64,000 nucleotides of DNA from Cristatella mucedo. Its lineage: Eukaryota > Bryozoa > Phylactolaemata > Cristatellidae. The position numbers were made by a program, and so were the translations under genes. How positions within the stretch are numbered: the stretch's first letter is position 1; the number at the start of each line of letters is the position of its first letter. Positions 10,836-25,800 of the stretch are shown piece after piece. Location of the stretch: contig WPIO01000089.1 in assembly GCA_009760855.2 (NCBI GenBank), positions 399,001 through 463,000 of the forward strand, written 5' to 3'. The notes under the pieces were generated by a model. It did not search any database, was not told where the DNA came from, and saw only the letters and a list, made by a program, of their open reading frames with translations.

Positions 10836-13800
10836 CTAATATAACCAGGATGATCCGAGGACGAAAAGAGAAGCTAGCGACGCCACGGAAGTAAAAGTAA
10901 CTAGGGACGCAACTTTGCCCGAGCTTCCATTTGGTTGGTTCGTAGGGTTCGTAGGGCTAGTAGAGTTCGTAGGGTTGCAGTGCTGTTTTCTCGGTCCTAT
11001 GCATGCCGCATACGTCATGACATGCGGTATGTACGACTGTTCTTGCACCCCATTGAACAAGTGTGACCACGGTCCGGTGGCATATATGGGGACGTCTTCT
11101 CCGCCATGGGTTTCTGATGCCAAAGGGACGGTGCTTTGAAAAGCGTATCCGATGTTACCTAGAAATGAGAAGAACGATATTAACGTAACTATTAGCATTA
11201 ACACTAAACATTGACGTTTGCATACTTTCTTTAAAAAAATCTGTAAAATTGCATCAATAAGCAGTCGGAGGATTTGAGCTGCACATTCTCTCGCCTTCAT
11301 TGGGCAAATCATCTTACGGCGCATCATAACTGCACTGCAGTGCAGTTATGGCGGCGGAAGAAGAAGGCCGTGAAATTCCGAACGCTCCTACGGGCGTTTA
11401 ATTACGTCATTTAACTGACAAGGCTGCCCGGGTTGAGTAAGACTGCTTGCTTAAAGCGGTGTACTATTCTGCGCTTTTCCAGGTACTCTTTAGAAAGATA
11501 AAACCATCTTCGCTGTATCGCGCTGAGCAGCTTCTAGGGAAGGCTATGCTCATCTAGAGAAACCCGAAACTCCGCGCCCACTCTCTATGAGTTCGTGGAG
11601 CCGCGGTTGAGTTCGCCAAGTTCGCGAGTTTATGGTTGAGTTCTCGCAGTTCACAATTTCACGGCTGATTTTATAGAGTTCGTGAGTTCGCTGGTGAGTT
11701 TACGCAGTTCATGAGTTCATGGTTGAAGTCGCGGAGCCGCCGTTGTTCATACAAAATTAGAAATTGTCATGCTAACGATGTCATTTGGAAGCAGACCACT
11801 TTTTCTTCAGTCGAACAGAGACACGGTCAAATTTATCATTATCGGCATTAAACAGCCTCTCTAAGAGATCTCGCTTGGGCAATCTGGCAATCTCCATTGG
11901 TGCTAGTCGAACCTTCAAGTGCTGTCGTGGCTGGTCTCCTCTTTGCAGGCTGTAGTCGGGTTACATGCAGACCGGTACTGCTCCTCTGCTAAACCGCTGG
12001 TGAACAGCTGTTGGGAGCATCATCACCGAGAGGGACCGGAGCACAGCTGCGGTCCGCCTGTGATGTGGCGTGGACGCAGGCTGGTAACCCCTTGGTGAAC
12101 GGAGGATGGCGGATTCACCATCAGGCAGGGTCGGCCTGTGCACAGCTGTGGTCCGCCTCGGATGAATCGTCAGGGTCGGCTAGGGGACAGCCGTGCTAGA
12201 GGAGAGGGAAGTCGAGTGGGAGAAGGGGGCGAAGGGAGACTCGCGTCCCTTTGCTCTCTTCGTCGTATAGTAAACTGTTGGTGTTGGTCATCGGCTGGCT
12301 CTCTGCTGTGCGAACCGAACTACACAAGCAGCTTGTTCATCGATCAATTTACTCACCAGACCAGTTGTACTATATTACAGGCTATTCGTGGCATTTACCA
12401 TTAACCCTCAAGATGTAATGTAATATAATGTATCTCCGCCTGTAATTCCACAAAGTCATAAAGACCATGTGGGTGTTACGGAGGAAAGTTTTGTATAGCG
12501 CACTCATTGCCTAAGCGGCTTTCGGTACGCATTCGGTAGCCAACAGACTTCGTCTCACGAAGCAAAGAGAAAGTGGGAAGCATAGCAGAGTCAGGAGAGC
12601 ATTTGAGGTAGTGAGTAGCATGGAAGTAGCAGCTCAGGACCGCTGAAAAGGATGAGCCGTGGTCGGCAGCAGGAGAGTAGTTGTCGTTGCGTAAGAATTG
12701 TGGAAGCGAGTTCCACAGTCCACACCTGCAGAGCTACAGCTTCTGTCGCCAACGGCCTTTAAGCGGAGGAATGGAACAGCTAATTTATTTTCCACACAGG
12801 ACCTGAGGGCGCGAAGAGGCTGAAACTGATGCAGCTTTTCAGCTAGGTATGAAGGAGCCAAGCCGTGGCAAGCCTTCTGGGTCAGCGTCAGAATTTTCCT
12901 TGCAAGATGAGCAATGCCTAGCTAAAGATTACGCCAGCATACTCTTTCCAACTTGGAAGACATACTGCAATACTGATTTCAGCAGGGCTACCACAATTCG
13001 CTCTGTGGCTGCTAGTTTTCACCACTTAACACTACTGAAATTTGGTTTCGAGCGAAAGAAATGCAGAAATCCCACGATTGAAGGACTACAGCGGCTCCAA
13101 GTCAAACAAGAGGACGTATGGGGAACTAGTCGCACGCCATTGCTCCCTTCTCGGCACCAAGATGAGCTGCGTCAGCTGCGTCAGCCTCGCCATGCTTCAA
13201 ATTATCTCAAGACACTAGATTAGCGCTCATTTCTGACACTCAAAGACGGCCGGCAGAGCACCTTCGGATGGCTAGAGATTCGTGAGCTCGATGAAGGGCA
13301 GACTTGTAGAACTTCTAGAACTTCTATGACTATAGGAAGGGTTGTGCCGAGTTAGTAGATCAGCAGCTCGTTTTCACTTATCACGATTGTTATACTTACG
13401 CTACACGGAGAAACCTTCTAACAATTCTTAAAGGAGGCTGCAGGCTGCGACAACGCTTGCAGCAGGCGCAGGTGCTGTTATGGTGGCAGCGTGAATGTGT
13501 GCGATTACGTCAATGAAGAGCATGGAACAGCTCACAGCCACAGAATCAATATCCGGGTGTTTTGATGGCTTTGCCTTGCTAAGCACACAAATTACCGTTT
13601 TTTAAATGTGCTTAGGGTTTCACTGGAAAAGCATCAGATTGCTAGTTTTTAAAATCCTCGGAGCATCCAAGCTTTCTAATGTAGACAAGGGTTTTGCCTT
13701 TACAATGCACGGTTGCAGTTCAGAGCTATTCTTTTTTAGAGCAGCGCTCAAGACTACGCTTTGCACGGAGCTTTCTTTTGTAAATTCTAGTGAACAGAAG

Positions 13801-16800
13801 GCTGTCTTTGTCTCTCTCTTTGCCGTTCATGACAACAAGCACTCGTCGCCGAGTGTCAAATTTCCGTCGTCGTTAGGATCCATATCAAGCAGACACTACG
13901 TTGCTAGGAATATTTCAGCGTCTGCGTTTTGAATGGTCTCGCTGAACAATCTCGCTTGCACGTAGGCACAATAGCATCGAACGATATTAAAGAACGTCGC
14001 CACGCTTTTTTTGAATCCGCACGCAGTCGCCTTTTCGCAGAGGACTGATACGTGGCTCACAATGTTTGCCATAAACCCTAGCAGACAGAACCAACGGTTC
14101 GATGATGCTTTTTAGGTCTGTGTGCAAAATCTAGACTCATGTCACTCAGTTGCCATAATCAAGCTATTGTGTGGATACAAGCTTTCGTGACCCTTACGCT
14201 GCTTGAAGCTTTCGAGCGAGAGCAGTCTAATTATAGCATTACCTGTGATGTTAACGCCGGTGAGGTTCTGGCGGGGCGATGTATGACCAGGTCCGTTGCC
14301 GTACACGAGCACCGTATAGGGCAAACGGTCACTACCCAGGTCTCCAGCCTCTGGATCGGTGCTCGCCATCAAACCTAAAATACAACGTCGCGCCATTCAT
14401 ACGACTCGCCAGCCATCTTCCACGGAAGCAGCGACCATTGTTCTCGCTACAGTAAGTAGTTGTACATGTACCTGGGTGGGAATTTCGGGCATGCTGGCCA
14501 CTGAGATGCTGAAGCGCCACAGCTTCACTTCGTCCAGGATTTCGAAATGAAAGCTGTGCAAATGTGGAAGCTGTCTGCCGCTGTCAGGGAATTTGGAGCC
14601 CGTTGCTCGGGATCGTCACCAAGACGGAAGCATCATCATGTGCGCGCGTTTAGATTATCCTTATAATATATATATATATATATAAATAAATATATATATA
14701 TATATATTTTTTAGATATTATTTAGATGTCCACTGGCAACGTGGCATTGACCCGTGCAGCGTGTACGGCGGCCACCATTCGCTGCGGCGACCGACTGGCT
14801 CAAATTGAACGACGACGAGACCAAATAAATGTTTATAAGGAAGAGCGGTGCCGCTCAGAATATTGAACACCAAGAGCCTCAGTATTTATCAGCCCGCACA
14901 TTCTCTTTAGCCTCTGCAGGAAGGAATCCGCTCGTCCTGTTACAAAAACGTGCCCGTTCACTAGTTGAAGGCATCGGCTCCACCGTCAAGGCCGCCCACA
15001 TTCGATTGTGTGGCAACACGAATACTTTGAAAGCGATTAGAAAAAGATGGCGCAGCCAAGTTCGTCAGTGAATTTTTATCAGCGTACCCACAATTGTTTA
15101 GCTGACTACTTGTAAGTGTTGGTGCCCGTGCAATGAGCCGCTTTCATCTAGTGCAAAGCTCTGCAGCTAAGCTCGTCTGCCGCCGAACGGAGCGAGGGCC
15201 GTAAACGGTGCACAACCGCTCCACGAGCTGTGCCGTCAACCAGCGCATCGAATTTATGTCTCTATCACTCGTCGTAAGTTTACGTCATTCTCCTGCTCCG
15301 TTGCTCTTACCTAAAATACTTCCTTTTCAGGCTTCGTACCACTCGTCTGACTCGGGTACTAGTGTAGCCGCTACGGTAGTCTAACTAATCTCAAATCCCG
15401 AGGAGACCATGCCTTCAGTTCCAATGCCGCCAAAGCTTGAGATTCGCTAGCAAGCGAGTTATAGTATGGCGTTCCCTGAATTTCCTATAGCTAAAGATAA
15501 CTAAAAGCCGGCCTTATCACAACATTTGCTCCATTCACTTACATTTTCCTTAGTGTGCTTAATCGTGCTGAAGTTGCGTACGTTGTCAATAATCCCTCGG
15601 CTTGGTAAAATGCCTGTCCAGCATATTTAGAGTGTCTGGGAAAGAGAGCAAATTCGCGTAAAGGCTATATCAGTTCTTTTTTATTATTATTACCAGTGGT
15701 GGAGACAGGGGCCGGGTCATTATCATTATTATCATCTAGGGGCATTCGCCCATTGCAGCGGGGCAGCCGCCTGGGTCGCCTCCTATTCCTACTCGCCCGC
15801 TCCAGACCGTCACCATCGACGAAATTATGTCCAAATGCCACTACACACCTAGCTCTAATTTAAATAAGTAAGCACTGTGATTTTGCGCAACAATTGCCTA
15901 CTAATTGCAGGTCTTGCCCACCCTACGAATGAAAATAGCGAGTCACGCTCCCTCTCGATGAAAATCCTGGATCCACATTATTGATTATTCTAAATGGTTC
16001 TGCACTGTGACCTAAACATTCGCTGGGCTTCCAAGCCGTTCTCGGCCAACTTCCGACTGCTCGCATTCAAGTCGTAGCGACAGCTTGCTCCGTTGCCCAG
16101 GCAAAACTCAATCCGAGATTTTAAATTATTGCCGTACAAATACTACCGTCGGCAAGTGACCGCTGGTGAAAACCGCCATCTCTTGGGTAACATACAGACT
16201 GGCAGTTTATTTGACAACTCCCAGTCTCCTAGTGGCGTTTTTTGGTTCAGCTGTTCGCGCTTGTTAAGATTAGCACTGCTTTCCTTAAGAAGACCTCACT
16301 AGGCATATTATATAATTCATTAATATAGCGCCCCAAGAGAACTTAATCTCTATTCAGACGCTTCACATATGCCTCGGGGCTCGAGCCTACGACCTTGGTC
16401 GGGGCGAGCACCTTAACCGCTAGACCAAACCAGCTCAATCTTTCGGTTGGAGATTTCAAGTACGGCAGCGTATAACGTCCGTTCGATCTTTCCACCCGAA
16501 GTCGAGGCTTTTTATTCCCACTTACTGTGCGCTCTCTGGCTGCATAAAGATATGAATGGAGGTCTTAAGTAACCATGCGAAAAATAGGAACAAGAAAGAC
16601 CGGTAAATAAAATCTCACTAGGTTTGCTGTAACGACAGAAATTCTATAGAATTTATCGATAGCGCTAATGGAGCTATATCTCTGTCTACTAGGATATTCA
16701 CGAAGGTTAAAAATAAAGCATTTCCCCGAATTGACGATATTTCATAAGAAGCTAGAATCCCGCCTGTCCTTCACTGCCTTTGGTCCTTCCTTCCGTAAGA

Positions 16801-19800
16801 ACTCTCCTTTGTGTGCTTATGCCCGCTAATAATTTGAATGCCATCATTAACCATTTTGCATGTTTTTTAAGGTAAATGTAAATTTTCTGTAAATAATTTT
16901 AGTTCTGTTAGGGAGCTCTTTGAATTCTCTACTATTATTATTCTTATATTGACTAGTATTCAGCGGAGCCATCAACTACGTAGCCACGTCCGTACTCACC
17001 CATATACCCATTGGTGCTGGGTGGCGTGGGTGGCGTATGTGATCTTATGGGTGGACGTGGTTATGGGTATGGGTACCCAGCTGAGGGCTCTGTTATTTTG
17101 CGAGACTATAGCTGTGGCTATACTGTCAAATCTTCTACTGACATGATGCCGATTCCTGTACATTCCTAACGGTCATTGAAAACCACGGGCTGAACTTAAC
17201 CTTCTTAGCTTTACGAACCGTGCTGACGTGCTGACTAAGTAGACCAAGATTATACTTAAGCAGGCCAAATCTGCATTACTAACCAATCGTTAAAGCACCT
17301 CATATGATACGACCTCACTCTGTAGAAATGGCGACTGAAGGCAAAGCCAGTCCTTATACAGATATATAAACGTACGCGCAAAATGTAAATCCATTTATAC
17401 TCATCAGCATGAATTTTTAGTAAGCTCGGACAACTACAGAGCAATGATTAATAGTCGCCAGGGAGAAGAGGACGGCTGACTATTTGACATAAGGCAGCGC
17501 AGTTGCCAGAAATTGTGAAGGGGGCTACTTGATCTAAATATGGCCGCGAGCGCCACCAATTAGCCCATGTCAGTTCGTACCTCCTTCGGGGAAGAAACTG
17601 TTTCCCTGCGTAGCAGGTGGAGTTGCTACATCGATCTCTAATTGCATCAAGTCGACCGGTTTAGCCAAAAAAGCAAGCGGTCCAGAATTGATGAGGCGGC
17701 AGTGTTGGCCTCAGCTTAACTCGCACAATTATAAGGTTCAGTTATAAGGTCCCTCAAACGGATAACGCAAATCATCACGATTCACTTGTACGAAGAGTAT
17801 ATGCCGCTCGAAATGCATCGCGAGCTTTAATCTCGATACCCTGCTCGATACCCTGCTACTCGCCTGTGGCGAACTCAGAAGATGTTGCGATGCCAGTCGA
17901 CAGAGAGTTCCGGGATTTTTAATTGTGTAGAAACTGAAGGCGGCACCGCTTCCAAATGATTACACTCTGATACGAGGCCCCGATAAGCGACCGGAATCGG
18001 AGAGGAGGAGGATGTGGCATTGGAGGACTGTGCCGAGGAGAAAGCAGTTCCTGTCGGTGAGCTAAGAGGAGGGATTGAGGAGGCGAGACGATTGTGACAC
18101 GCGACCTTAAGTCAAAATCGTTGCTTGATAGGGAGCCAGTGCAGGCCAGGAAAAAGTGCTGGCCTGCACAAGTTTTGTTCGGGCAAAATTGTAAAGATGG
18201 TTACTTGTATTAGCAGTCTCTGCAATGATACCCATAAAGTAGCAATTAGACCTGCAGGGATCACAACAAAGTCAAACCACGGCCAGTCGCATTTGGTGGG
18301 GAACTGGCTTCTTTGCTCAACGTGGGGCAACTTAGCTTTTGGAAGCTGTGACAATGCTAAAAGTAAAAATAATGTGCACATCCTCATAGGATTTATCTCA
18401 CGCCATTTTCTTGCGATGCCAAAGCTTACCTAATAGAGGCGTTCCTCTGCGCGCATATCCGGCCACGTTGAAGACGTGAGAATGATCGGCGCTGACCACG
18501 ATGAGAGTTTCTTCTGGATTGGTCATCTGCTGCACTTTTTCCACAGTTCTATGAAGTTCTATAGCTTCTGTGAGTGCATATCCGGCCGTGTTGGCGTGAT
18601 GACCGTGGTCGATTCTTCCGCCTGAGACAGAGTGACCAAGATAAGTCTAATCCGATGCTTCGTCATTCAGGAATCATGAAGAAGCCGAGCAGACCGGAAC
18701 TCACCCTCAATAAAAAGATAGAACCCTTTAGGGTTCTTGCTTAGGATCTCAATGGTTTTTTCGACCATCTGACTTAAGCTCGGTTCCTTCTGATTGAGCT
18801 TCCTGTCTTCTTCGTAGAGCATATGTGACGGCTCGAACAAGCCAAGCAAACAATCTATCGAACTTGGGACATTATCAAAGCCGTTCTTGTCACAGACGAA
18901 GCTGCAAGTTTTGTTCTTTGACTTCTGCTGCATCTTCCACTCCTGCAAAGAGACGATAATAATGCGATCAAGTTTAAGTGTGTGAAGTCCAAGTGTTCAC
19001 CCCTGGTCGTTACAAGACTTAGGATCACGAATTGCGCTACCTTGCAGCGAAATACATGGACTTTGAAGCTCCAAGTGTGGACAAATAATTGAGTAGGAGG
19101 CGAAGGACATGTTGCTCCCATATCGACAACTAGTTCAGGTGAGCCCCGCTATTTATGTCTACATCTGCTGAACCTGGTTTAATAAAACTCTCATTTTGAC
19201 TTCGCGTGCGTTATCATCCGCATAGTCGAAGTCACACTTACAAAAGCGTGAAGGTATTTAACGATTTTGAATATGCAGAGTGCAAATTAGAACACCGCTA
19301 ATGCTAGAACCCTACTTAAACTAATCACCGTTGTTAAAGTAATCACCGTTTAAAGTAATCACCGTTGTTTTGGGTAACATATAGAATTTTAACAACTTTC
19401 AATTGAGCAACTTTGAAGTTTTTGGATAAGATGAGAAAATATACATCGTTGGTAGAACTAAGAAGTGGTTAATTTTGATAGGGAGTACACCGATAGCCAG
19501 GAAATTTCACGGGCTTAACACTGTTTCTTTGAGGTAGGACAACAAAAATGTACCATGCTTGTGACGACATACAACCATTTCCTGTCATCTATGCAGCTTA
19601 ACTAGCCAAGATTAGTCGCGTTAATTTCTAAATGCAAAATGTACTAAGAACAGCTGAGTTACTGGTTCCAAAACTGTGTAGATGCTGCTTCCTAATTTTT
19701 TCTGTGCTGTGAGTTTGGAAGTAATAGTTGCTACGGAAAGGCATTGCTCAAAGCAATCCTAAAAACTTTTGTACAAAAATAGTAGGTTTTCAATAGTAAG

Positions 19801-22800
19801 TTTTTAAGGTTTCAAAGGAAGCCACGTGTTTAGCTCTTTGAGGCTTCTTCAGAAATTTTTCAATTTGGCCGCACTTTATACATCGTGAGAAAAGCCAGAA
19901 ACGACACGGCTGAATTGTTAGGTCCTTAGGGCGCTTTGCTATGGTTAATATCCATTGATAACGCCTGCTCATCAAGTAATAGAGATTGCTAAAAAGGTAA
20001 ATATTTTGGTCAGTCCATAATACTAGGACTCTTTTACGACAGCAATCCTCTCAAGAGATCGCCTGAGAACTAATTATCCCTTAAAAGGTGAATCCCGAAA
20101 TGCGTGCTAAGCTCAGCTTTAAGCCCACCTTAAAAATTACGGGCTCGCCATTCCAGCAGCCTTACAAATAAGGGTAGCCTCATTTTATATAATGGCAGAG
20201 GAGCGTTAACAGCTCTCATCACTGCCTGCAGTAGTCAATAAAGGATCGACCACTTCAGGACTCGAACCCTCGACCCCGGTGGTGAAGAGCGGCACATCGC
20301 CCCTGGACTAAGACCCAGGGGCAACTATAAAGAGTAACCTGCGGGCAGGCCATCCCAGCAACCCCTTTAGCTCCAACTTCTGGTACTATTGATCACGATG
20401 CCCTTCACGAGTGACTCTCATATCGCGTGGGCACCACTGCAGTGGTTTAGATCCTATCGCTTCGGCTTATTCCCGAGTATTGATGTACACGGGCAAAGTT
20501 CATCGGACAAACCATTAAAGTAACGGTACCTCGGGGCGCCGTGCTTCGTCGGCTTCTTTTTACAATGTGTACTGTCCTGCTTGCCAATGTAATCACCAAG
20601 CACAATCTAGGCTTTCAGCTTTATGCCATGACATACAGCTGTACTTATGCTTCGATCCCTCCCAGCCATCATGCTCGTCAAACTCTACTAAACTCCCGTG
20701 CTACATGCATTGCTGACATCCGCACACGAGTGGCAGCAAACCTTCTCCAATTCAGTGACGATAAAACTGACTCACTAGTTATGGCAAAATCGAGTGTGAC
20801 TGAGAAATTAGAAAGCTAAACGCTCAATATTGGTTCTGCCATAATATTTCCAGTAGAATCTAGATATCTTGTTCCAAAGTGACCTTTGCGAGACGATCAC
20901 ATTCTCTGTAACTCAATGCTCGCTGATATACCGGCCTCTGCAATCAGGCGCTTATAGCTGGTGCAAAACTCTGCAGCTGGGCTTGTCTGTAGTGAGCGTC
21001 GTTGTTTTTACATCTGGGCACTTCTTGCCGACCTGCACTGGCTCCCAATCAAGCAGCACAACGACATTAAGGTTCTGCCCCTCACTGTTAGGTTCCTATA
21101 TTCTCTGGCTCCAGCTTACCTATCACAACTCCTCAACCAGCAGGCTAGGCATCGTACCACCCACATTTCTGACAAAAATCGCTTAGCTATTCCTGTTACT
21201 TACCTCAAGTCATTGGGAGACCTGCCTTAAGTTTTTATACTCCCAAAGTCTGGAGTTCACTCCTGATTGACGTCGCTACACCTACTGACTTCTCATCTAA
21301 AAATAAGCTTAAAATGCATCCGTTTCTCACAGCATTGGCTGGGTCCTTATGATTTGTTCTTTGTGTGCTTCTGCGTGCTGACACTGTGCATGTTACCACT
21401 TACCATGTTTACACATTGACAATTTGCACCGTACCTCTGACCATATCATGCTTGTTGACACTGTGCATGCTACCAATAACCATATGATCATGCTGCCCTT
21501 ATAGCACATGTAAATGACCCATAAAGAGATTAAGTTCTCTAAAGGCGCAATGCAAATGTATTATTATTGCCCTAAAAATGAAATTGCAGTCCTCTCTAAA
21601 GAACTGACATGAATATAAAAAGGTAAGGTGGCAGGCATGAGTATAAAACGTATTTATATTTACTCTCTAGACTTAAAGTTCTTAACCTGATCGCTGGGAA
21701 TAACAACAATAACAATAATAATATCGTAGCCTTTTCCTAATGTCAAGCGACACATTTCTATGTGTAGGCATTTGCAGGCAGAGGCTAAATTGAAGCATAT
21801 AAACATAATAGTAAAGTTAACTTGCACAATTTTACGAAGCATGAGCACATACAAGTATTAACCACTTCTATGAAGCATTGTTAAAAGGACCGGTACATTT
21901 TCAGTTGATATTTAAATGCCTTCGGGGCAGGGGATGTCACAACAACAGAGGGCAAATAATTCAGCGTTTGGTGCACAGAACCGAGAGTAGCACGAAGGAT
22001 ATGGAAATATTTCAGATTAGTTGGCTTGGGGAGCCACCAGAGAGAAGCTATCAGATTACCAGGAAGCTTGTGGATTCTTTTACGGTCTCGCTTGCTGAGC
22101 ACTGCTTCCGTGCCAACTTCCGGTTAGCCCCCACTTCGTTACTTTGAGCTTGCACATGTTCTGACATGTGATTCTAAAGTACATTATATATTCCCAGCAA
22201 CTTTCCATCTGCCTAAAATAATAGCTGCATAAATAGGGGGCCCCCTAATTTTTTAACAAGATTATTATCTAATAAACTATGCGGGCATATGGCTGACAGG
22301 ACTAAAGCCCCCAAGGAAGAATGAGTTGAGGACAACGATTGACCTGATCTGTTCAGAAACTCTTAAAGTCAGATCCAAATTACCTGAAATTGAACTCTGA
22401 TTACAAGGAGGCTACTCTAGCTCAATGCTGATTTCAGCTTCTCTTTAAGAACGTACTGAAGAGCAGGACTCAATTCAGCGACCTTGGCACTGAAAGCTAA
22501 TGCAGCGCTTGGCTCACAACCCCAACCGTCAAGCATTTCCATCTGACCTCGACATGTAAAACTGACGTTGGCCAAAAGTAATTTTGGAAGCAAACCTTGA
22601 TGAATAAGAATGCTCTTCTATTTTCTAATGACATTCTTTACCTCGATGAGATTCCGTCCATCCATCCGGTTCCCCCTCTTGGTTGGGTACTCGGGATCTG
22701 AAGCGGTACTCGGCATAAACTTTGATCGACCTCCTCCCATCACAACCTACAATTAAAAACGAGATCAAAATGAATGCGAAGGAGTCAAGTTGATTAAATA

Positions 22801-25800
22801 ATTTTGCGAGTACTGCTACGTTTATTTAAGAAACCAGCTTGCATGCCAATCTGAGCTATATCCAGGGCAAAGGCGACAATAAGAAAAAGGCCTTGATGGT
22901 TTTTTGCGTTGCAGCACCACGAATCTGCACTAACATTTTTTACTCTACTTTAACAGGCGCTGACGAGGGTGAGTGTAGGAGTAAAGACACACTTGCACAG
23001 CATTCACACATCTAAAGGACAACGTTGATCTCTTACAAACATCAACGTGTATTGCCTTTTTATAAGGAAGCCCGCGGCTACAGGTTTCTAGAGGCACGTA
23101 CAAGCTGGGCCGAACGCGTGTGAAAGCATAGCTGAAGAATAAAATGGTGGCAACTGAAAATGCACCAAAAATGGTAAAAAATATATTCATAGGGCGCAAA
23201 TCTCGGATCAAGATCTATCAACTCAGCAGTTACTTGTCGCATATAAAAATGAATGCAGATTTGATTTGTTTTCCAATTCTGCAAAGAGAATGCGGCTCAT
23301 CTACTAAACGCATAAAACCTTCTTGGTGAATTATTTTCACGCAGAGGCTTCAATAGTTTGCTTTTTTGCCATCCGATAATTTAGACTATTATGTCGAGCA
23401 ATGAAGATTCATTTTTGAAAGCTTCAGATGTATAAGACTTTCCCAGATAGAGTAACTCTCAGTTCCATTTTTCGGGTTTCGTACCTAAGATATCTCTCGA
23501 GCGCCGGTGGATCGTCGTTTTAATTGTTTCATATGTATATACAAATGGAAAAAGGGAGAGCATTTGTACAATGATATTTTTAAGCAATGCGCCGCGGCAT
23601 CCTCATGTGGATGTCAGTCAGTCCGCAGCGGGCACGAGAAAAACCGTGTGCATTAAGGTATTGCACACATCGAAGTGAGCTGATAAATTCCTTTCCGTAC
23701 TCATCGCATCTTTTAAATAGTTTTGAAGAATCTCACATTGCTCATGCTCACATCCTCCGAGTTTCTTCAATCGCTGTTATGCCGACGATATACTTTAGAA
23801 AGTATTTTAGGTAATCCTTTATGGCTTATTAATCGCGAATTCACCGAAACACATAAGCAAATACTTATATTAAACGGATAAGTCTTGCCAAAAAATACAT
23901 GACCTCCGTATGAATTTCTCAAGAAAAATATATATACGAAATTAATACAAAATATATAGACATATGTAAAATATATATTAATATATGTGGCATTTTGAGT
24001 AGCGCTTGTGTGATGTCACGGGCTATTAGTTTCAACCCTGAACAGTAGCACAGAACCGTCTAGCAATGAAAGTACCATGTATGCGAGCTCGTGCTGTTAA
24101 CGAATCTTTCCCCCCTACGAAGGTAGTGCATCGTGAAGAATGAACTTACTTCGATGTCAAGCCCATTTTCCACGAGCTGCAGTGCGATATCTTTGCACTT
24201 TCCTTTCGCATCCGACGGAAGATCCGAGTCCGCCTCCCAGTCTCTGAAGGCCGACTTTGCGAACAAAGGCGCCGGTGATGCGTGCGTGATTCTCGTAGTC
24301 GTCACAACTCCGCTCGACTTCCCTGGGGAGTTTCAATAAAGTAACGTTCACAGAATTAATGCACTAGACTTTTGCACCCCACGAATGCACCGGAAAGAAA
24401 AAGCCCAGCCAAGCAGAGCTTGTAAACCGAGGCAATGTTAAAATTTTGTCTGCTGTGCAAAGTTACAAGCATCTTGGCAACGTGAACGATATGATGACTC
24501 ATAGCTGCTTAGGTGACAAACGGCTAGACTCGTGCCATGCTTGTAAAAGATTCTCTGAGCAAAAAAGCTGGGCTGAAGAGACTCGAAAACTGAAGATTCT
24601 TCATCGACAGCAATAAATCGTCGAAATCAAGTGCTTTTACGTGAGGTTTGACAGAGTTTTTACACACGGCCAAGCTTGTGCGTTTTTGCCGTTGATACCA
24701 AACAAGACGGCTCCTGCAAAAGGCAGCTGCCTCGTGGATTCAGTGCTTATTTAAGCTTTCTCCATACTTGACCGCTCTCGCCATTTACGTACTGTTTAGC
24801 GAGATGTACCTTGTCAAATATATGTTTTATTTCGCAACACGAACACTTCTAGAGAAGACCTTCCTATTTTTCCACAGCAGAGACACAGAATCGCAAGTAC
24901 CCACGAAAAGCTAAGTAACGTAGCACCCAAACGCTTTGGCACGGCAAGGTTAAAATGGCCTCGGTATGAAATAGCTGCGAAGGTGTGCAGCTGTAGCAGG
25001 AACGAGATTCTTCTTATAAATCATCACTGCTGGGGTTTCATAAGCTGGGTTGCTGCAGCGCGGGATTAATCTAGTGAACTTATTATTATTATTATTATTA
25101 TTTTTATTGTAATACAACACTCGCATATTGGCCTTACAGAATTAAGTCTTTTTTAGTCACTATAAATAAGCTGGAAAGGAAGTGTGTAATTTGCTTAATT
25201 GTAAAGCACATGAACGGAGATTTAGTTCTCTTAGGGTGTTAAAAACTATTTGAATATTATTCAACTATTAACTATTTATCTAACTATTATTATTATTCTT
25301 ACATGCAAAGCGTTTGCACGCCCAAGCACACAAAGGACACGGGCGGATCAAATGCTGCGACGAACAGTTGGGTTTGTTTTGAGCTCCAGGCCATGGAAAC
25401 GGACTTACTGGAGACACACTGTCTCCAAAGGATTTGAGTTTGGTTAGAGGCACAGCAGAATGATTGCTTTGAGCCTGCAGTAGAGCAGAGCGGCTGGATT
25501 TACTCACCCGCTGACTCGGCCAGCTCCAGGACGTTCTTGTAGGGAAATGACGAGGCTGGCCCTTCCGTCGAGCAGTCGCCTTTGATGACCCGGTCGTCAG
25601 TCCCGATGATGCCCAGCTTCGACTTGAAGCCGAAGTGAAACGCAGTGGCAGCTCCTGCCGAGTCACTCGTCATCGAGTCTGTCGTGTACGTCTGCCGAAG
25701 CCGTTGGACCGAATCGCAGTGCGGCTGCTTGAGCGTCACTTGGCCGCCAGAGGGGGCTGCGCGCGAGGACGGCGGCGCGAGGCCAGCACGAAAACGCAGG

